Source of the DNA: Polaromonas sp.
GTDB lineage: Bacteria > Pseudomonadota > Gammaproteobacteria > Burkholderiales > Burkholderiaceae_C
Assembly (NCBI RefSeq): GCF_029945925.1
Contig: NZ_JAQSDN010000044.1
Location: 124,001-188,000 of the forward strand
DNA length: 64,000 nt
Direction: 5' to 3'
The translations under genes were made by a program, and so were the position numbers. The notes beneath the pieces are model-generated. The model was not told the origin of the DNA. It did no database searches and saw nothing but the letters and a program-made list of their open reading frames with translations. This document shows, piece by piece, positions 16,453 through 24,039 of this stretch. How positions within the stretch are numbered: position 1 is the first letter of the stretch; every line of letters starts with the position of its first letter.

Positions 16453-17748
16453 ATGTACGCATTGGTGGATGGCAATAACTTCTATGTGTCCTGTGAACGG
16501 GTTTTCAGGCCTAGCCTGAATGGCCGGCCCGTCATCGTGTTGAGCAACAACGACGGTTGTGCAATATCCCGCAGTAACGAGGCCAAGGCACTCGGTATCA
16601 AGATGGGCGCACCCTGGTTCCAGATTCAGCGGGAATTTCCCGACGCCGGGGTCGTGGCATTGAGCGCTAATTTCGGACTGTACGGGGACATGAGTAACCG
16701 CATGATGTCCGTGGCTGCAGGCCTCGGCCCATTTCAAGAAATTTATAGCATTGATGAAAGCTTCATCGACGTGACTGGGATACCGCATGCGACCGAATTG
16801 GCGCAGCGAGTCCGGGACAGAATCCTCCGCTGGACGGGCATACCTTGCGGCATTGGAATCGGCCAGACAAAGACCCTTGCCAAGCTCGCCAATCACGTCG
16901 CCAAGACCGCCGAGCGTAAGCCCGGTAGCTACCCATCACGCTTTGCCAAGGTCGCCAACCTGGGGGACCTGCCTGTCGATGAATTCGAGGCTGTGTTGGC
17001 CGCTACAGACCTGGGCGACATATGGGGTATCGGCAGGCGCATTGGCGAACAGCTTCGCGCGGACGGTCTGAAAACAGCGCTTGACGTCGCCCAGATGGAG
17101 CCGGCCACGGCGCGCAGGCGATGGAGCGTAACGGTCGAGAAAACAGTGCGGGAATTGCGCGGATTCCCTTGCATCGAGTTTGAGGACTTACCTCCCGCGA
17201 AGAAAGAAATCGCCAGCACACGGAGCTTCGGGCGCCCGGTCACTGAACTGTCAGACCTGATTGAGGCGGTCACGGAGTTTGCAAGCCGTGCCGCAGAAAA
17301 GCTTAGAAAACAGAACGGCAAGGTGCCTCAAGTCTTAACCTTTGTTCACACGTCGCCATTCAGGACCCAAGACAAGCAGTACAGCTGCAGCATCACGGTT
17401 CCCTTGCGCCGCCCTACTGCCGACACCGGGTTAATAGTCCAAGCTGCAGTGCTTGGAATGCGGCAGATTTTCAAGCCTGGCTTGAACATGGCAAAGGCGG
17501 GGGTTCACCTGCTCGACATCCAAGACGGCGGCATTGAGCAGCAGGAGCTTGACCTTGACGAATCTGAGATTGACCGTGGTGGTCTCATGACGTCGATGGA
17601 TTCTTTGAATCGCAAATATGGAAAAGGCACAATCACGATGGCCAGCGCGGGAAATTCTGGTTTGCAGCGGACTTGGGTGATGCGCCAAGAACTTCGGACG
17701 CCTGACTACACAACATGCTGGGACAGTTTGGCGGTGGCGAGAGCCTAG
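16453..17748 (+). CDS. umuC: UmuC, catalytic subunit of error-prone DNA polymerase V
   Basis: 431 residues, full-length Y-family polymerase. MYALVDGNNFYVSCERVF holds the first metal ligand and the steric-gate region, YSIDESFID the catalytic acidic pair, GIGIGQTKTLAKLANHVAK the thumb entry and VWGIGRR-like DIWGIGRRIG the HhH segment; the C-terminal part is the little-finger domain. It makes translesion DNA synthesis under SOS control together with UmuD'. An island-borne umuDC commonly comes with mobile elements and raises mutation during stress. Confidence 0.95.
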   Translation: MYALVDGNNFYVSCERVFRPSLNGRPVIVLSNNDGCAISRSNEAKALGIKMGAPWFQIQREFPDAGVVALSANFGLYGDMSNRMMSVAAGLGPFQEIYSIDESFIDVTGIPHATELAQRVRDRILRWTGIPCGIGIGQTKTLAKLANHVAKTAERKPGSYPSRFAKVANLGDLPVDEFEAVLAATDLGDIWGIGRRIGEQLRADGLKTALDVAQMEPATARRRWSVTVEKTVRELRGFPCIEFEDLPPAKKEIASTRSFGRPVTELSDLIEAVTEFASRAAEKLRKQNGKVPQVLTFVHTSPFRTQDKQYSCSITVPLRRPTADTGLIVQAAVLGMRQIFKPGLNMAKAGVHLLDIQDGGIEQQELDLDESEIDRGGLMTSMDSLNRKYGKGTITMASAGNSGLQRTWVMRQELRTPDYTTCWDSLAVARA

Positions 17749-18138
17749 ACAGGCAGCGAATTTCCGGGAAAGAATCTCCCCAAGTCTTCTGCGATATTCC
17801 TCATTTTTCCTGTATTAGTTGCGGATACGAAGCTGGTTAAGGAACGTATTGCGCCCTGGAATGCCGCTGCTTTAATCGAGACGGTCATATTGCTCATGTG
17901 CTCTCATAACGCAGTGCGCTCAAAGGTTGCAGAGCGAGCCTCTCTTATAAGTCAACCTCATCTAATTAGAGGATAGACAAGCTCGGTGATTTGGAAACAA
18001 TGGGTGCTTAGCCTGCCACATGCTCGAGGCCCGACAGTTGTGGCACCGCCAATCGCATTCTGAGTCTTCAGGAAACGCGGCCGGCGGTCGGTTTTCTTGC
18101 AGTCTACGTAATTCGGGCGTGCAAAGAAGGAGGGTGCG
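17749..18138. other. Gene-free stretch upstream of the secreted repeat protein
   Basis: I see no credible coding region. TCTAATTAGA at 17961-17970 is a perfect 10-bp palindrome inside a larger CCTC...GAGG dyad and could be an operator. A strong ribosome binding site (AGGAGGG) closes the region just before the ATG at 18139. No clear sigma-70 promoter stands out. Confidence 0.4.
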
Positions 18139-19953
18139 ATGCTCCGCAGTTTCTTGCTTACGCTGGCCGTCGTTGCCACACTTGTCTCGGCGTTACCGGG
18201 GCATGCCCAGCCTCTTCAGGTTATTGGCCACGACTCGCGATTTGGCCCTATTTGCGCCGGTCCCTTGGGGCCCGGACCCTGCGCGGACGTAGAACGATAC
18301 CTGCGCATGCGATTACAGGGCATGGGTCCAGGGGCGCTCCCCGGACCAGGCCCCTTCACGGACCCAGGTCCCTTTGCTATTCGCCCCATAACCCCCCCGG
18401 GCCCTTTCACGGACCCGGGGCCTTTTGCTCCGCGTCCCCCTAGCCCCATCGCGGACCCGGGGCCGTTTGCCAACCAACGGCCGTTTACTCCGACTCCCTC
18501 CCCTGAAATGCCGAATCCACCCACGTTGTTGCAGGTGGGCTATGTCAACGGAGTGGGGCCGATATGCGCGGGCCCCCTGGGTCCGGGCCCCTGCGCCGCG
18601 GTTGCGCAATACCTGCAGGCTTTAAACGCCGCAGCTCCCCGAATTCCCGCAGTAACGCAACAGGACTTGAATACTGTCAGGTCGGTCCCGGGCGTCGGGC
18701 CGGTGTGCCAGACAGCCATGGGCGCGGTTCCCTGCGCGCAAGCCCAGCAAATGCGGTTGGATTCGTTTTCAGGCGCACTCCCATCACAAGCTTCATTTGG
18801 TATTCCGCAAGGCCTCAGCGCTGTTGACCTGGCCAGGCGGTGCGCGCAGCGCGTCGGAATGGACGCCACCTTATTTGCTGCCTGTACCGGGAAGCAGGTT
18901 GTGCTGCCCGAGAACTTACAGAAGGTGATGGACTGCGCCGTCAAGTCGAGAGAAACGGAAGATTTCGCTAAGTGTTCAGCGGGGCACTTGGGTATGCGTC
19001 TGAGCTCAGACCAAGGCACTGCTGTGGACTGCGCCCTTAGCTCTAACGGGGACCGTGACGATTTTATAAGCTGCGCCGGCGAGGCGTTTCTGACGAAAAA
19101 TCTAGATGAAGACCAGGGCAGAGTGTTGTCATGTGCGGCAGATGCCGCAGGAGATGCGCAGACTTTCAGGCAGTGCGCGGCGCGGGCCCTGAACAATCAC
19201 CTATCCGCCGACCAGAGCCTTGCAGTCAAATGTGCTGTTGAGTCGAAGGGAGACCAAGACGACTTTATGACCTGCGCCGGGTCCGCCTTGCTGGACACCC
19301 GCTTGAACCGAGACCAGCGTCAAGTACTCAGCTGCGCCCAAAGAGCTGATGGGGACTCCAACAAGTTCGTGGGATGCGCTGCTACCTCGCTGCTTGGCAA
19401 TAACGCAAGTCGGGAGCAACAAGTGGCACTGCGGTGTGCAGCGGAATCGCAGGGAGAGGCGGACTCAATGGCGATGTGCGTGGGCCTCAACATGTTCAAT
19501 TTGCAGTTGAATCCTGAGCAGCAAATAGCCGTTCAGTGCGTGGCGTCAACCGGCGGGGAGCCGTACTCGGCTGCCGGTTGCATGGCTTCCCGATTGACGG
19601 CACGGGAACTTATGAAGTGCGCAGCCAACGGCATCGGAGGACCGAACGGCTGCTTTGGCGACAACAATGACCTTGTTGGCAAGAACGGGTGGGTCGCCCG
19701 AAACTTTCCGCAGATTCTGGCGGGGCCATTTTCACTTGTCACCCAAGTGGACAGGGTGTGGGGCGGAGACAATTCTTTCCTACGCAACCCCGGGCAAATT
19801 TGGGGAGGGGGCAATTCCTTTGTCCGAAATCCCTCGCAAGTTTGGGGCGGACCGAACTCTGTTTTCAATAACCCAGGCCAACTTCTTCCCGCTCCAAAGC
19901 CGGTCACGCTGGGCAGCGTTGGAGGAAAACGTATCTGCATTCCCTGGTGCTAA
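18139..19953 (+). CDS. Secreted cysteine-rich repeat protein
   Basis: 604 residues. Residues 1-23 are a Sec signal peptide (SALPGHA cut). Then come: two copies of GPICAGPLGPGPCA (near residues 35 and 135) plus a diverged third; a Pro/Gly-rich block with several (D)PGPF units; about eight tandem repeats of ~33 residues (roughly residues 230-495) of the form L..DQ..AV.CA..S.GD..DF..CA...L, each with two cysteines; and three 14-residue WGG.NS...NP.Q units near the C-terminus. It should be an exported, disulphide-rich, elongated protein. No family recognised. It is followed after 14 bp by a second secreted cysteine-rich gene. Confidence 0.75.
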   Translation: MLRSFLLTLAVVATLVSALPGHAQPLQVIGHDSRFGPICAGPLGPGPCADVERYLRMRLQGMGPGALPGPGPFTDPGPFAIRPITPPGPFTDPGPFAPRPPSPIADPGPFANQRPFTPTPSPEMPNPPTLLQVGYVNGVGPICAGPLGPGPCAAVAQYLQALNAAAPRIPAVTQQDLNTVRSVPGVGPVCQTAMGAVPCAQAQQMRLDSFSGALPSQASFGIPQGLSAVDLARRCAQRVGMDATLFAACTGKQVVLPENLQKVMDCAVKSRETEDFAKCSAGHLGMRLSSDQGTAVDCALSSNGDRDDFISCAGEAFLTKNLDEDQGRVLSCAADAAGDAQTFRQCAARALNNHLSADQSLAVKCAVESKGDQDDFMTCAGSALLDTRLNRDQRQVLSCAQRADGDSNKFVGCAATSLLGNNASREQQVALRCAAESQGEADSMAMCVGLNMFNLQLNPEQQIAVQCVASTGGEPYSAAGCMASRLTARELMKCAANGIGGPNGCFGDNNDLVGKNGWVARNFPQILAGPFSLVTQVDRVWGGDNSFLRNPGQIWGGGNSFVRNPSQVWGGPNSVFNNPGQLLPAPKPVTLGSVGGKRICIPWC

Positions 19954-19967
19954 TCTGAAGGCGAACT

Positions 19968-20540
19968 ATGCGACCAGGCTGGTTAATTACCCTCAAGTGC
20001 GCCTTTCTCTTTGCGCTGGTGTGTTCGGCGCAAGCGGCAATCGCCCAGTGCTCCAATTCGGCTACGCCGAGCTGCGACGTGTACGAAAAGTGCTTTGCCA
20101 AATACTGCCCGTGTGACGGCCGGCCCGACGAGTATTTCAGGTCGTATGGCCTCAAATACTGCAGAGCATTTCTGGGGAATACTGCGCTGAGCCCGAAAGG
20201 TAAAGCGTGGCGGGACTCGACTTTAATTTGTCTACAAGAGCAAGTCGTGCCGAAGCTGGACATCTCGACCAGCCCAAGCTGCAACTGCGGGCAGATGCGT
20301 GCCTTTGCATTTGAATCCCACGTCGACTGCTACACCAAGCCGGGCGCTTCTATGTGTGATTTGCCGGCTTCGGACTTGGCTTCCATCGCGAAAACTGTGG
20401 ACCTCAAAGACATGTTCGATGCCGCCGGATGGAGGCAGATGCGAGACGTCGCTGCACGCTGTGAAGCTCGCGCGCCTGACGACGGCCGCCGCTCGGCCTG
20501 GAAGGCGATGGCCGCTGCTTTGCGGCTGCGTAGCCCTTAA
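19968..20540 (+). CDS. Secreted cysteine-rich protein, partner of the repeat protein
   Basis: 190 residues with a signal peptide (residues 1-26, ending AAIAQ) and about eleven cysteines in the mature part: CDVYEKCFAKYCPC, KYCRAFL, TLICLQ, SCNCGQMR, HVDCYTK, MCDLP, ARCEAR. The even helical spacing of cysteines suggests a disulphide-braced helical bundle. The stretch GKAWRDSTLICLQEQVVPKL followed by a C...HVDCYTK segment bears a loose resemblance to stanniocalcin-like helical domains; this is a weak impression. Co-transcribed with the 604-residue repeat protein; the two may interact outside the membrane. Confidence 0.7.
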   Translation: MRPGWLITLKCAFLFALVCSAQAAIAQCSNSATPSCDVYEKCFAKYCPCDGRPDEYFRSYGLKYCRAFLGNTALSPKGKAWRDSTLICLQEQVVPKLDISTSPSCNCGQMRAFAFESHVDCYTKPGASMCDLPASDLASIAKTVDLKDMFDAAGWRQMRDVAARCEARAPDDGRRSAWKAMAAALRLRSP

Positions 20541-20676
20541 ATCAGTTCATCGCTTGAGGTACGTTCGCAGGGCCAAAATCGCACGCTTCGTCGCCAGAAA
20601 CCAAGTTTGTGTCGGTGAACAATAAATGTCCGGAGAAAGATGCACCTGCAGGCGAACCCGCAGGTGGTTTAACTCC

Positions 20677-20766
20677 TTATTTGCCCTTCGGCGGGTTGTT
20701 TCCGCGGCCGCCTCCGGAAGGTCGTCCGGTTTCGCTTGGTCCGTTTGGTGGTGGTGTTTTCGACAT
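20677..20766 (-). CDS. 29-residue Gly/Pro-rich small protein
   Basis: Minus-strand ATG at 20766-20764 behind an excellent ribosome binding site (GAGGAG, seven bases upstream), stop TAA at 20679-20677. The product is MSKTPPPNG...GGGRGNNPPKGK: hydrophilic, disordered, Pro/Gly/Asn rich with a basic tail. I believe very similar tiny proteins recur in Comamonadaceae accessory regions, but this is memory only. Function unknown. Reading frames on the other strand across this stretch lack ribosome binding sites. Confidence 0.5.
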   Translation of the reverse strand: MSKTPPPNGPSETGRPSGGGRGNNPPKGK

Positions 20767-20852
20767 GGCAATCTCCTCGTCCCGGAAAAATAAGCGAGCG
20801 GCACCGAGCCCGGGACGAACACCCCGCGCCACTCGAAAACTACGTTTGGTAT

Positions 20853-22253
20853 TTAGGTCTGTGGAGCCGGACTGCCAATGTCAGGCAGTGCGGTGCACGC
20901 ACCGTTAAAGTCACGCTCAAGAACCTCAAAGACATGCGAGACGCCAGCGGGGTTCCAAGGCACATGTCTCCAGCTATCGTTCACCTCTTCAACCAAAACT
21001 ATGCTGAAGATGTTCCCTTGCCTTGGCGGCACTTGGAATTGCATGTAAGCCCGCAGGGGAAGTTCCAAATGAACGTCGATACGTGATTGGGCTTTGGAAA
21101 TATGCCAAAACTCTAGCGGCCATTCCGAAAGAAGCGGTTTAAGTACCTCCCAGAGACCAGCCCTCAGCCAGTTAACCACCAAGTAGTGCGTTTGGCGGTC
21201 TTTCTCAAACATCTCCATGGTGCGGTCAGGCAACTCATCAATGTCTCCACGCGTAACTGCAACAATGTCATCCGGACGGTTCGTCTCAAACGGCACGTTC
21301 GGGTCGTACACCGGATGTTTTACGACGGCGAGTCGAAGATTGGTGACCTTGGACGGTACCTGGACACCGTCAAACCCAGTAACAAAACTCGCGTGTGCGT
21401 ACGCATTCCCCGGAAGCTCATCAATCCAAAACCGGTCGAGCCAAGTCGCGGAGGTCCACTGAAGTCCGTGTTCGTTTGGCTGACACCGTACAAAACGCAG
21501 TACTCGATTCATGCCCATACGGGCGTCCGAGAGCGTCACTCGAAACCAAGGCGCTTCTTCACAAAATGTAGCGTGCGAATCGCGCTGGCCCGCGGTTTCA
21601 AAATGACGGCAAAGTTCTGCTCTCACCTCATACGTTACCTCCGTTACCCCGGAAAGAATCTCGCACCGCTCCGGGCCCGCGAATCCTGTTCCAACCAAAA
21701 GCCAGAAGCCGCCATGGCTCATCGGCTTGCGCAAGTGAGCTACTGAAAGCCCTGTCAGCAATGCAATTTCATCGAAGAGCTCTGACGCCTGGGTCATCTG
21801 AGCAACCTCTAGTCGACCCGACAAGGAGGTCGCAAGTGACCGTTCAGGTCGTTCGTCGTCTGCGGAATCACGCCCCGCTCTGTCGAGGGCCTCAACGAGT
21901 TCTGGACAGGAGCCGGCCGCCACTCTGGCGAGGATGACGCGCTCGAAGTCGTCCACCCTGTTCGAAGCAGGTTGTGGGGCATCACCCTGCAACACTGCCA
22001 CCGTCGTGCCCAGTACCTTGGCCAGGTGCTGCGCCATTTCACGCGGCACGGCACCGGTGCTTTCCCAGCGTTGGGCTGTGTTCTTTAAAACTTCGTTGCT
22101 GCCACCACCCTTCCCGGCGAGCGCATTGGCTTTCTCTGCAAGCGTCCGTTGCGAAAGTCCCGCTTCTTTGCGCAGGTCCCGAAGCCTCTTGCCATCAATG
22201 CGAAAAGGAGGCCGACCAATTGGTTTCGGAATGTTTGTCATGGCCCCAATCAT
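20853..22253 (-). CDS. XRE-family regulator with a large unknown C-terminal domain
   Basis: 466 residues. Residues ~17-80 form a helix-turn-helix of the XRE type (RLRDLRKEAGLSQRTLAEKANAL...LKNTAQRWESTGAVPREMAQHLAKVLGTTV). The remaining ~380 residues are an alpha/beta region of unknown function, rich in Trp and aromatic residues (TSATWLDRFWIDELPG, PLEFWHISKAQSRIDVHLELPLRAYMQF), likely an effector or sensor module. Starts at ATG 22253 or 22241; neither has a strong ribosome binding site. A perfect inverted repeat lies just upstream in the divergent promoter region and is the obvious self-operator. Confidence 0.7.
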   Translation of the reverse strand: MIGAMTNIPKPIGRPPFRIDGKRLRDLRKEAGLSQRTLAEKANALAGKGGGSNEVLKNTAQRWESTGAVPREMAQHLAKVLGTTVAVLQGDAPQPASNRVDDFERVILARVAAGSCPELVEALDRAGRDSADDERPERSLATSLSGRLEVAQMTQASELFDEIALLTGLSVAHLRKPMSHGGFWLLVGTGFAGPERCEILSGVTEVTYEVRAELCRHFETAGQRDSHATFCEEAPWFRVTLSDARMGMNRVLRFVRCQPNEHGLQWTSATWLDRFWIDELPGNAYAHASFVTGFDGVQVPSKVTNLRLAVVKHPVYDPNVPFETNRPDDIVAVTRGDIDELPDRTMEMFEKDRQTHYLVVNWLRAGLWEVLKPLLSEWPLEFWHISKAQSRIDVHLELPLRAYMQFQVPPRQGNIFSIVLVEEVNDSWRHVPWNPAGVSHVFEVLERDFNGACTALPDIGSPAPQT

Positions 22254-22267
22254 GGCGTTTTGATATT

Positions 22268-22296
22268 TTGTTGTCTAGCCATATAAAAGACAACAA
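22268..22296. promoter_or_regulatory. Inverted-repeat operator between the XRE regulator and the SSB-like gene
   Basis: TTGTTGTCT (22268-22276) and AGACAACAA (22288-22296) are perfect 9-bp inverted arms with an 11-bp AT-rich centre. The site is 15 bp upstream of the XRE gene start, suited to autorepression and possibly to control of the divergent gene at 22494. Confidence 0.65.
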
Positions 22297-22493
22297 TAAC
22301 TCACTCGAAAATCGCAGCGTGTCGCTCACGGACTCTTTTAGCGTGTCCTCTTCCGGCGTCCAGAGCGCACCCTTCAGCCCGGTGCTGTTGGGTGAAAGGT
22401 AGTTCTCGCCTGCCAAGCCTTCACCAACGATTAACGGTGCCTATACATGCTTGCAATGGACTTTTCCATCGCATTCATAAATGAGGACAACAA

Positions 22494-22895
22494 ATGCAAG
22501 TTTTTGGAAATGTAGCGACACAGCCTGAGCTCAAGCGAAGTAAATCAACCGGCCGCGATTTTTGGGAATTTCGCATAGCGGAAAATCAGCGAGGTTTAAA
22601 TGACCAACCCACCTGGTTTTCAGTGCGGGTCATGAAACCTGAGAATCCTATGCTCGACAAAGGCGACTTTGTCAAAGTCACGGGCAAACTGAAGGCCGAC
22701 TTTTACCTAAGTCGGGAAGGCAAGCCCTCGGGCACGTTACTGATAATCGCCTTTGAAGCCAGCAAAATTGCCAAGCCGGCAGCGCTCAAGGAAGAGCCCA
22801 AGGAAATTGAAGGCAACAGAGAGAAAGTGTCGAGTCCGCCGCAGGTGCAGGTACGGTCGCCAGCCTTAGCGTCGGCTTCCGGTTGGTCTGACTGA
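22494..22895 (+). CDS. Single-strand DNA-binding protein-like OB-fold protein
   Basis: 133 residues. The N-terminal ~95 form an OB fold of the SSB type: MQVFGNVATQPELKRSKSTGRDFWEFRIAEN, then WFSVRVMKP and KGDFVKVTGKLKADFYLSREGKP. The C-terminal ~35 residues are a disordered, charged tail without the usual DDDIPF tip, ending SASGWSD. Plasmids and integrative elements often carry such SSB variants for use during transfer. ATG at 22494 follows GAGGAC. A strong intrinsic terminator comes 27 bases after the stop. Confidence 0.75.
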   Translation: MQVFGNVATQPELKRSKSTGRDFWEFRIAENQRGLNDQPTWFSVRVMKPENPMLDKGDFVKVTGKLKADFYLSREGKPSGTLLIIAFEASKIAKPAALKEEPKEIEGNREKVSSPPQVQVRSPALASASGWSD

Positions 22896-22921
22896 TGCCA
22901 AACAATGTGATTTGATTTCAG

Positions 22922-22949
22922 AAGCCACCCTTTTGCGGTGGCTTTTTTT
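22922..22949 (+). terminator. Intrinsic terminator after the SSB-like gene
   Basis: AAGCCACC, a 7-base loop, GGTGGCTT, then a run of T. A textbook rho-independent terminator. Confidence 0.9.
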
Positions 22950-23215
22950 CGTGTGCCTGGGTTTTACTACGCTGGTGGCCCAAGAAAGTTCGGAGAGCCA
23001 GCGTTGGCGCGGGTTCCAAGCGAGCTAGGGCGGCGCGACCAGAGATTCCTGCCACCTTGATGGCCCAGGAGGCGGCGCAAGCCAATGCTGGCGACAGTTG
23101 GCGAAGAGTTCGAGTGCTTCCACCTGCGAACCGGGCGCACCCCTGGTGGTCGAGATTGCCGTGTAGCTGAACGCCGCGTACACTCGCGCGCAACCGACAA
23201 GAAGATGAGCACGCT
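22950..23215. other. Gene-free stretch with a degenerate ~100-bp-spaced repeat
   Basis: Two loosely similar blocks begin TGGCCCAAGAA (from ~22976) and TGGCCCAGGAG (from ~23060) and continue with related AGCCA..G.TGGCG text. They may be decayed coding repeats. No gene supported. No obvious promoter for the following gene. Confidence 0.35.
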
Positions 23216-23761
23216 ATGAGAACCCTTTATTTTGCTGCCCTACTCGCGTTGACAGCGCCTGCGCATGCTGATGTTCAATCACCCATACTGGGCATCAGCT
23301 TGGGCCAGGAATTTCAAGGGCAGTTCTCAGAGTGCAAAGGGCGGCGGGATAACTGGTGCACCCTCACAAGCCTGCTTCCGGGCTCTCTGATGCCGCCCGA
23401 TACTAACTCCCCGACTGCACTTCCAACCTGGGTAAAGCGCGACCGTTTGTTTCTTGAGCCAAACAAGGGAGGGAAAGTAGACCGCTTCTACCTGACCACG
23501 TTAGGCCCGCAGGTACAGGAAAGGGTCATCGAATCCGTGACAGGCCGGTTTGGCCCGCCTACTGTTTTGGACAAGCAGGTCAAACAAAACGCAATGGGAG
23601 TCAAAGTTGAGGTGCTGTTCGCACAATGGAATACGGCTGACACCGTAGTAGTTCACGAGTGCTCTCAGGTTAACGCGTGCACGCTCTTCTTTTCCACGGC
23701 TGAGGCCTATTCCCAACTGCAGGAGCGCAGAAAGCAGGAGCTCAAGCGGGACAAGCTCTAG
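23216..23761 (+). CDS. Secreted hypothetical protein
   Basis: 181 residues with a signal peptide (MRTLYFAALLALTAPAHA, residues 1-18). The mature part begins DVQSPILGISLGQEF and has four cysteines (SECKG, NWCTL, HECSQ, NACTLFF) that could form two disulphides. Segments FYLTTLGPQVQERVIESVTGRFGPPT and VEVLFAQWNTADTVVVHE resemble small periplasmic proteins with an alternating helix-strand fold. No family recognised. It overlaps the convergent gene at 23742-24002 by 20 bp. Confidence 0.6.
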   Translation: MRTLYFAALLALTAPAHADVQSPILGISLGQEFQGQFSECKGRRDNWCTLTSLLPGSLMPPDTNSPTALPTWVKRDRLFLEPNKGGKVDRFYLTTLGPQVQERVIESVTGRFGPPTVLDKQVKQNAMGVKVEVLFAQWNTADTVVVHECSQVNACTLFFSTAEAYSQLQERRKQELKRDKL

Positions 23762-24002
23762 CGCCTAGTCTCAAGGCGCCTAGTTCGCTGCGTTCAGCCT
23801 TGAGCTCGCGGTCCAAGGCATCTACGTGGTCGCAGAGCAGCCCGTAGGTGCCCTTGTTGGCCTGCAGGTGACCGGCGACGCGGGCGCGCTTCTCGGCCAG
23901 CCACTTCAAGAGGCCTAGGAGCCCGACATCCAGGGCATAGGAGTTGGTGCGCACCAACTCAAAGGGGGAAAATCGAGCAACTCCGATGACTTCCCATGAC
24001 AA
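23742..24002 (-). CDS. Possible small coiled-coil protein next to the integrase
   Basis: 86 residues from a TTG at 24002. Helical, with GLLGLLKWLAEKRARVAGHLQANKGTYGLLCDHVDALDRELKAERSEL suggesting a coiled coil. It lies 37 bp downstream of the integrase gene on the same strand. The weak start codon and lack of recognised family keep this tentative; it could be a decayed gene. Confidence 0.35.
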   Translation of the reverse strand: MSWEVIGVARFSPFELVRTNSYALDVGLLGLLKWLAEKRARVAGHLQANKGTYGLLCDHVDALDRELKAERSELGALRLGARACPA

Positions 24003-24039
24003 ACCTGCGAGGTCCGTACATCACCGTGACCTAACGAGA

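Noticed and set aside
18139..19953. The repeat protein as a collagen-like or proline-rich artefact of a shifted frame
   Set aside because: It has a good ribosome binding site, a clean signal peptide and regular two-cysteine repeats in one frame, so it is a real gene.
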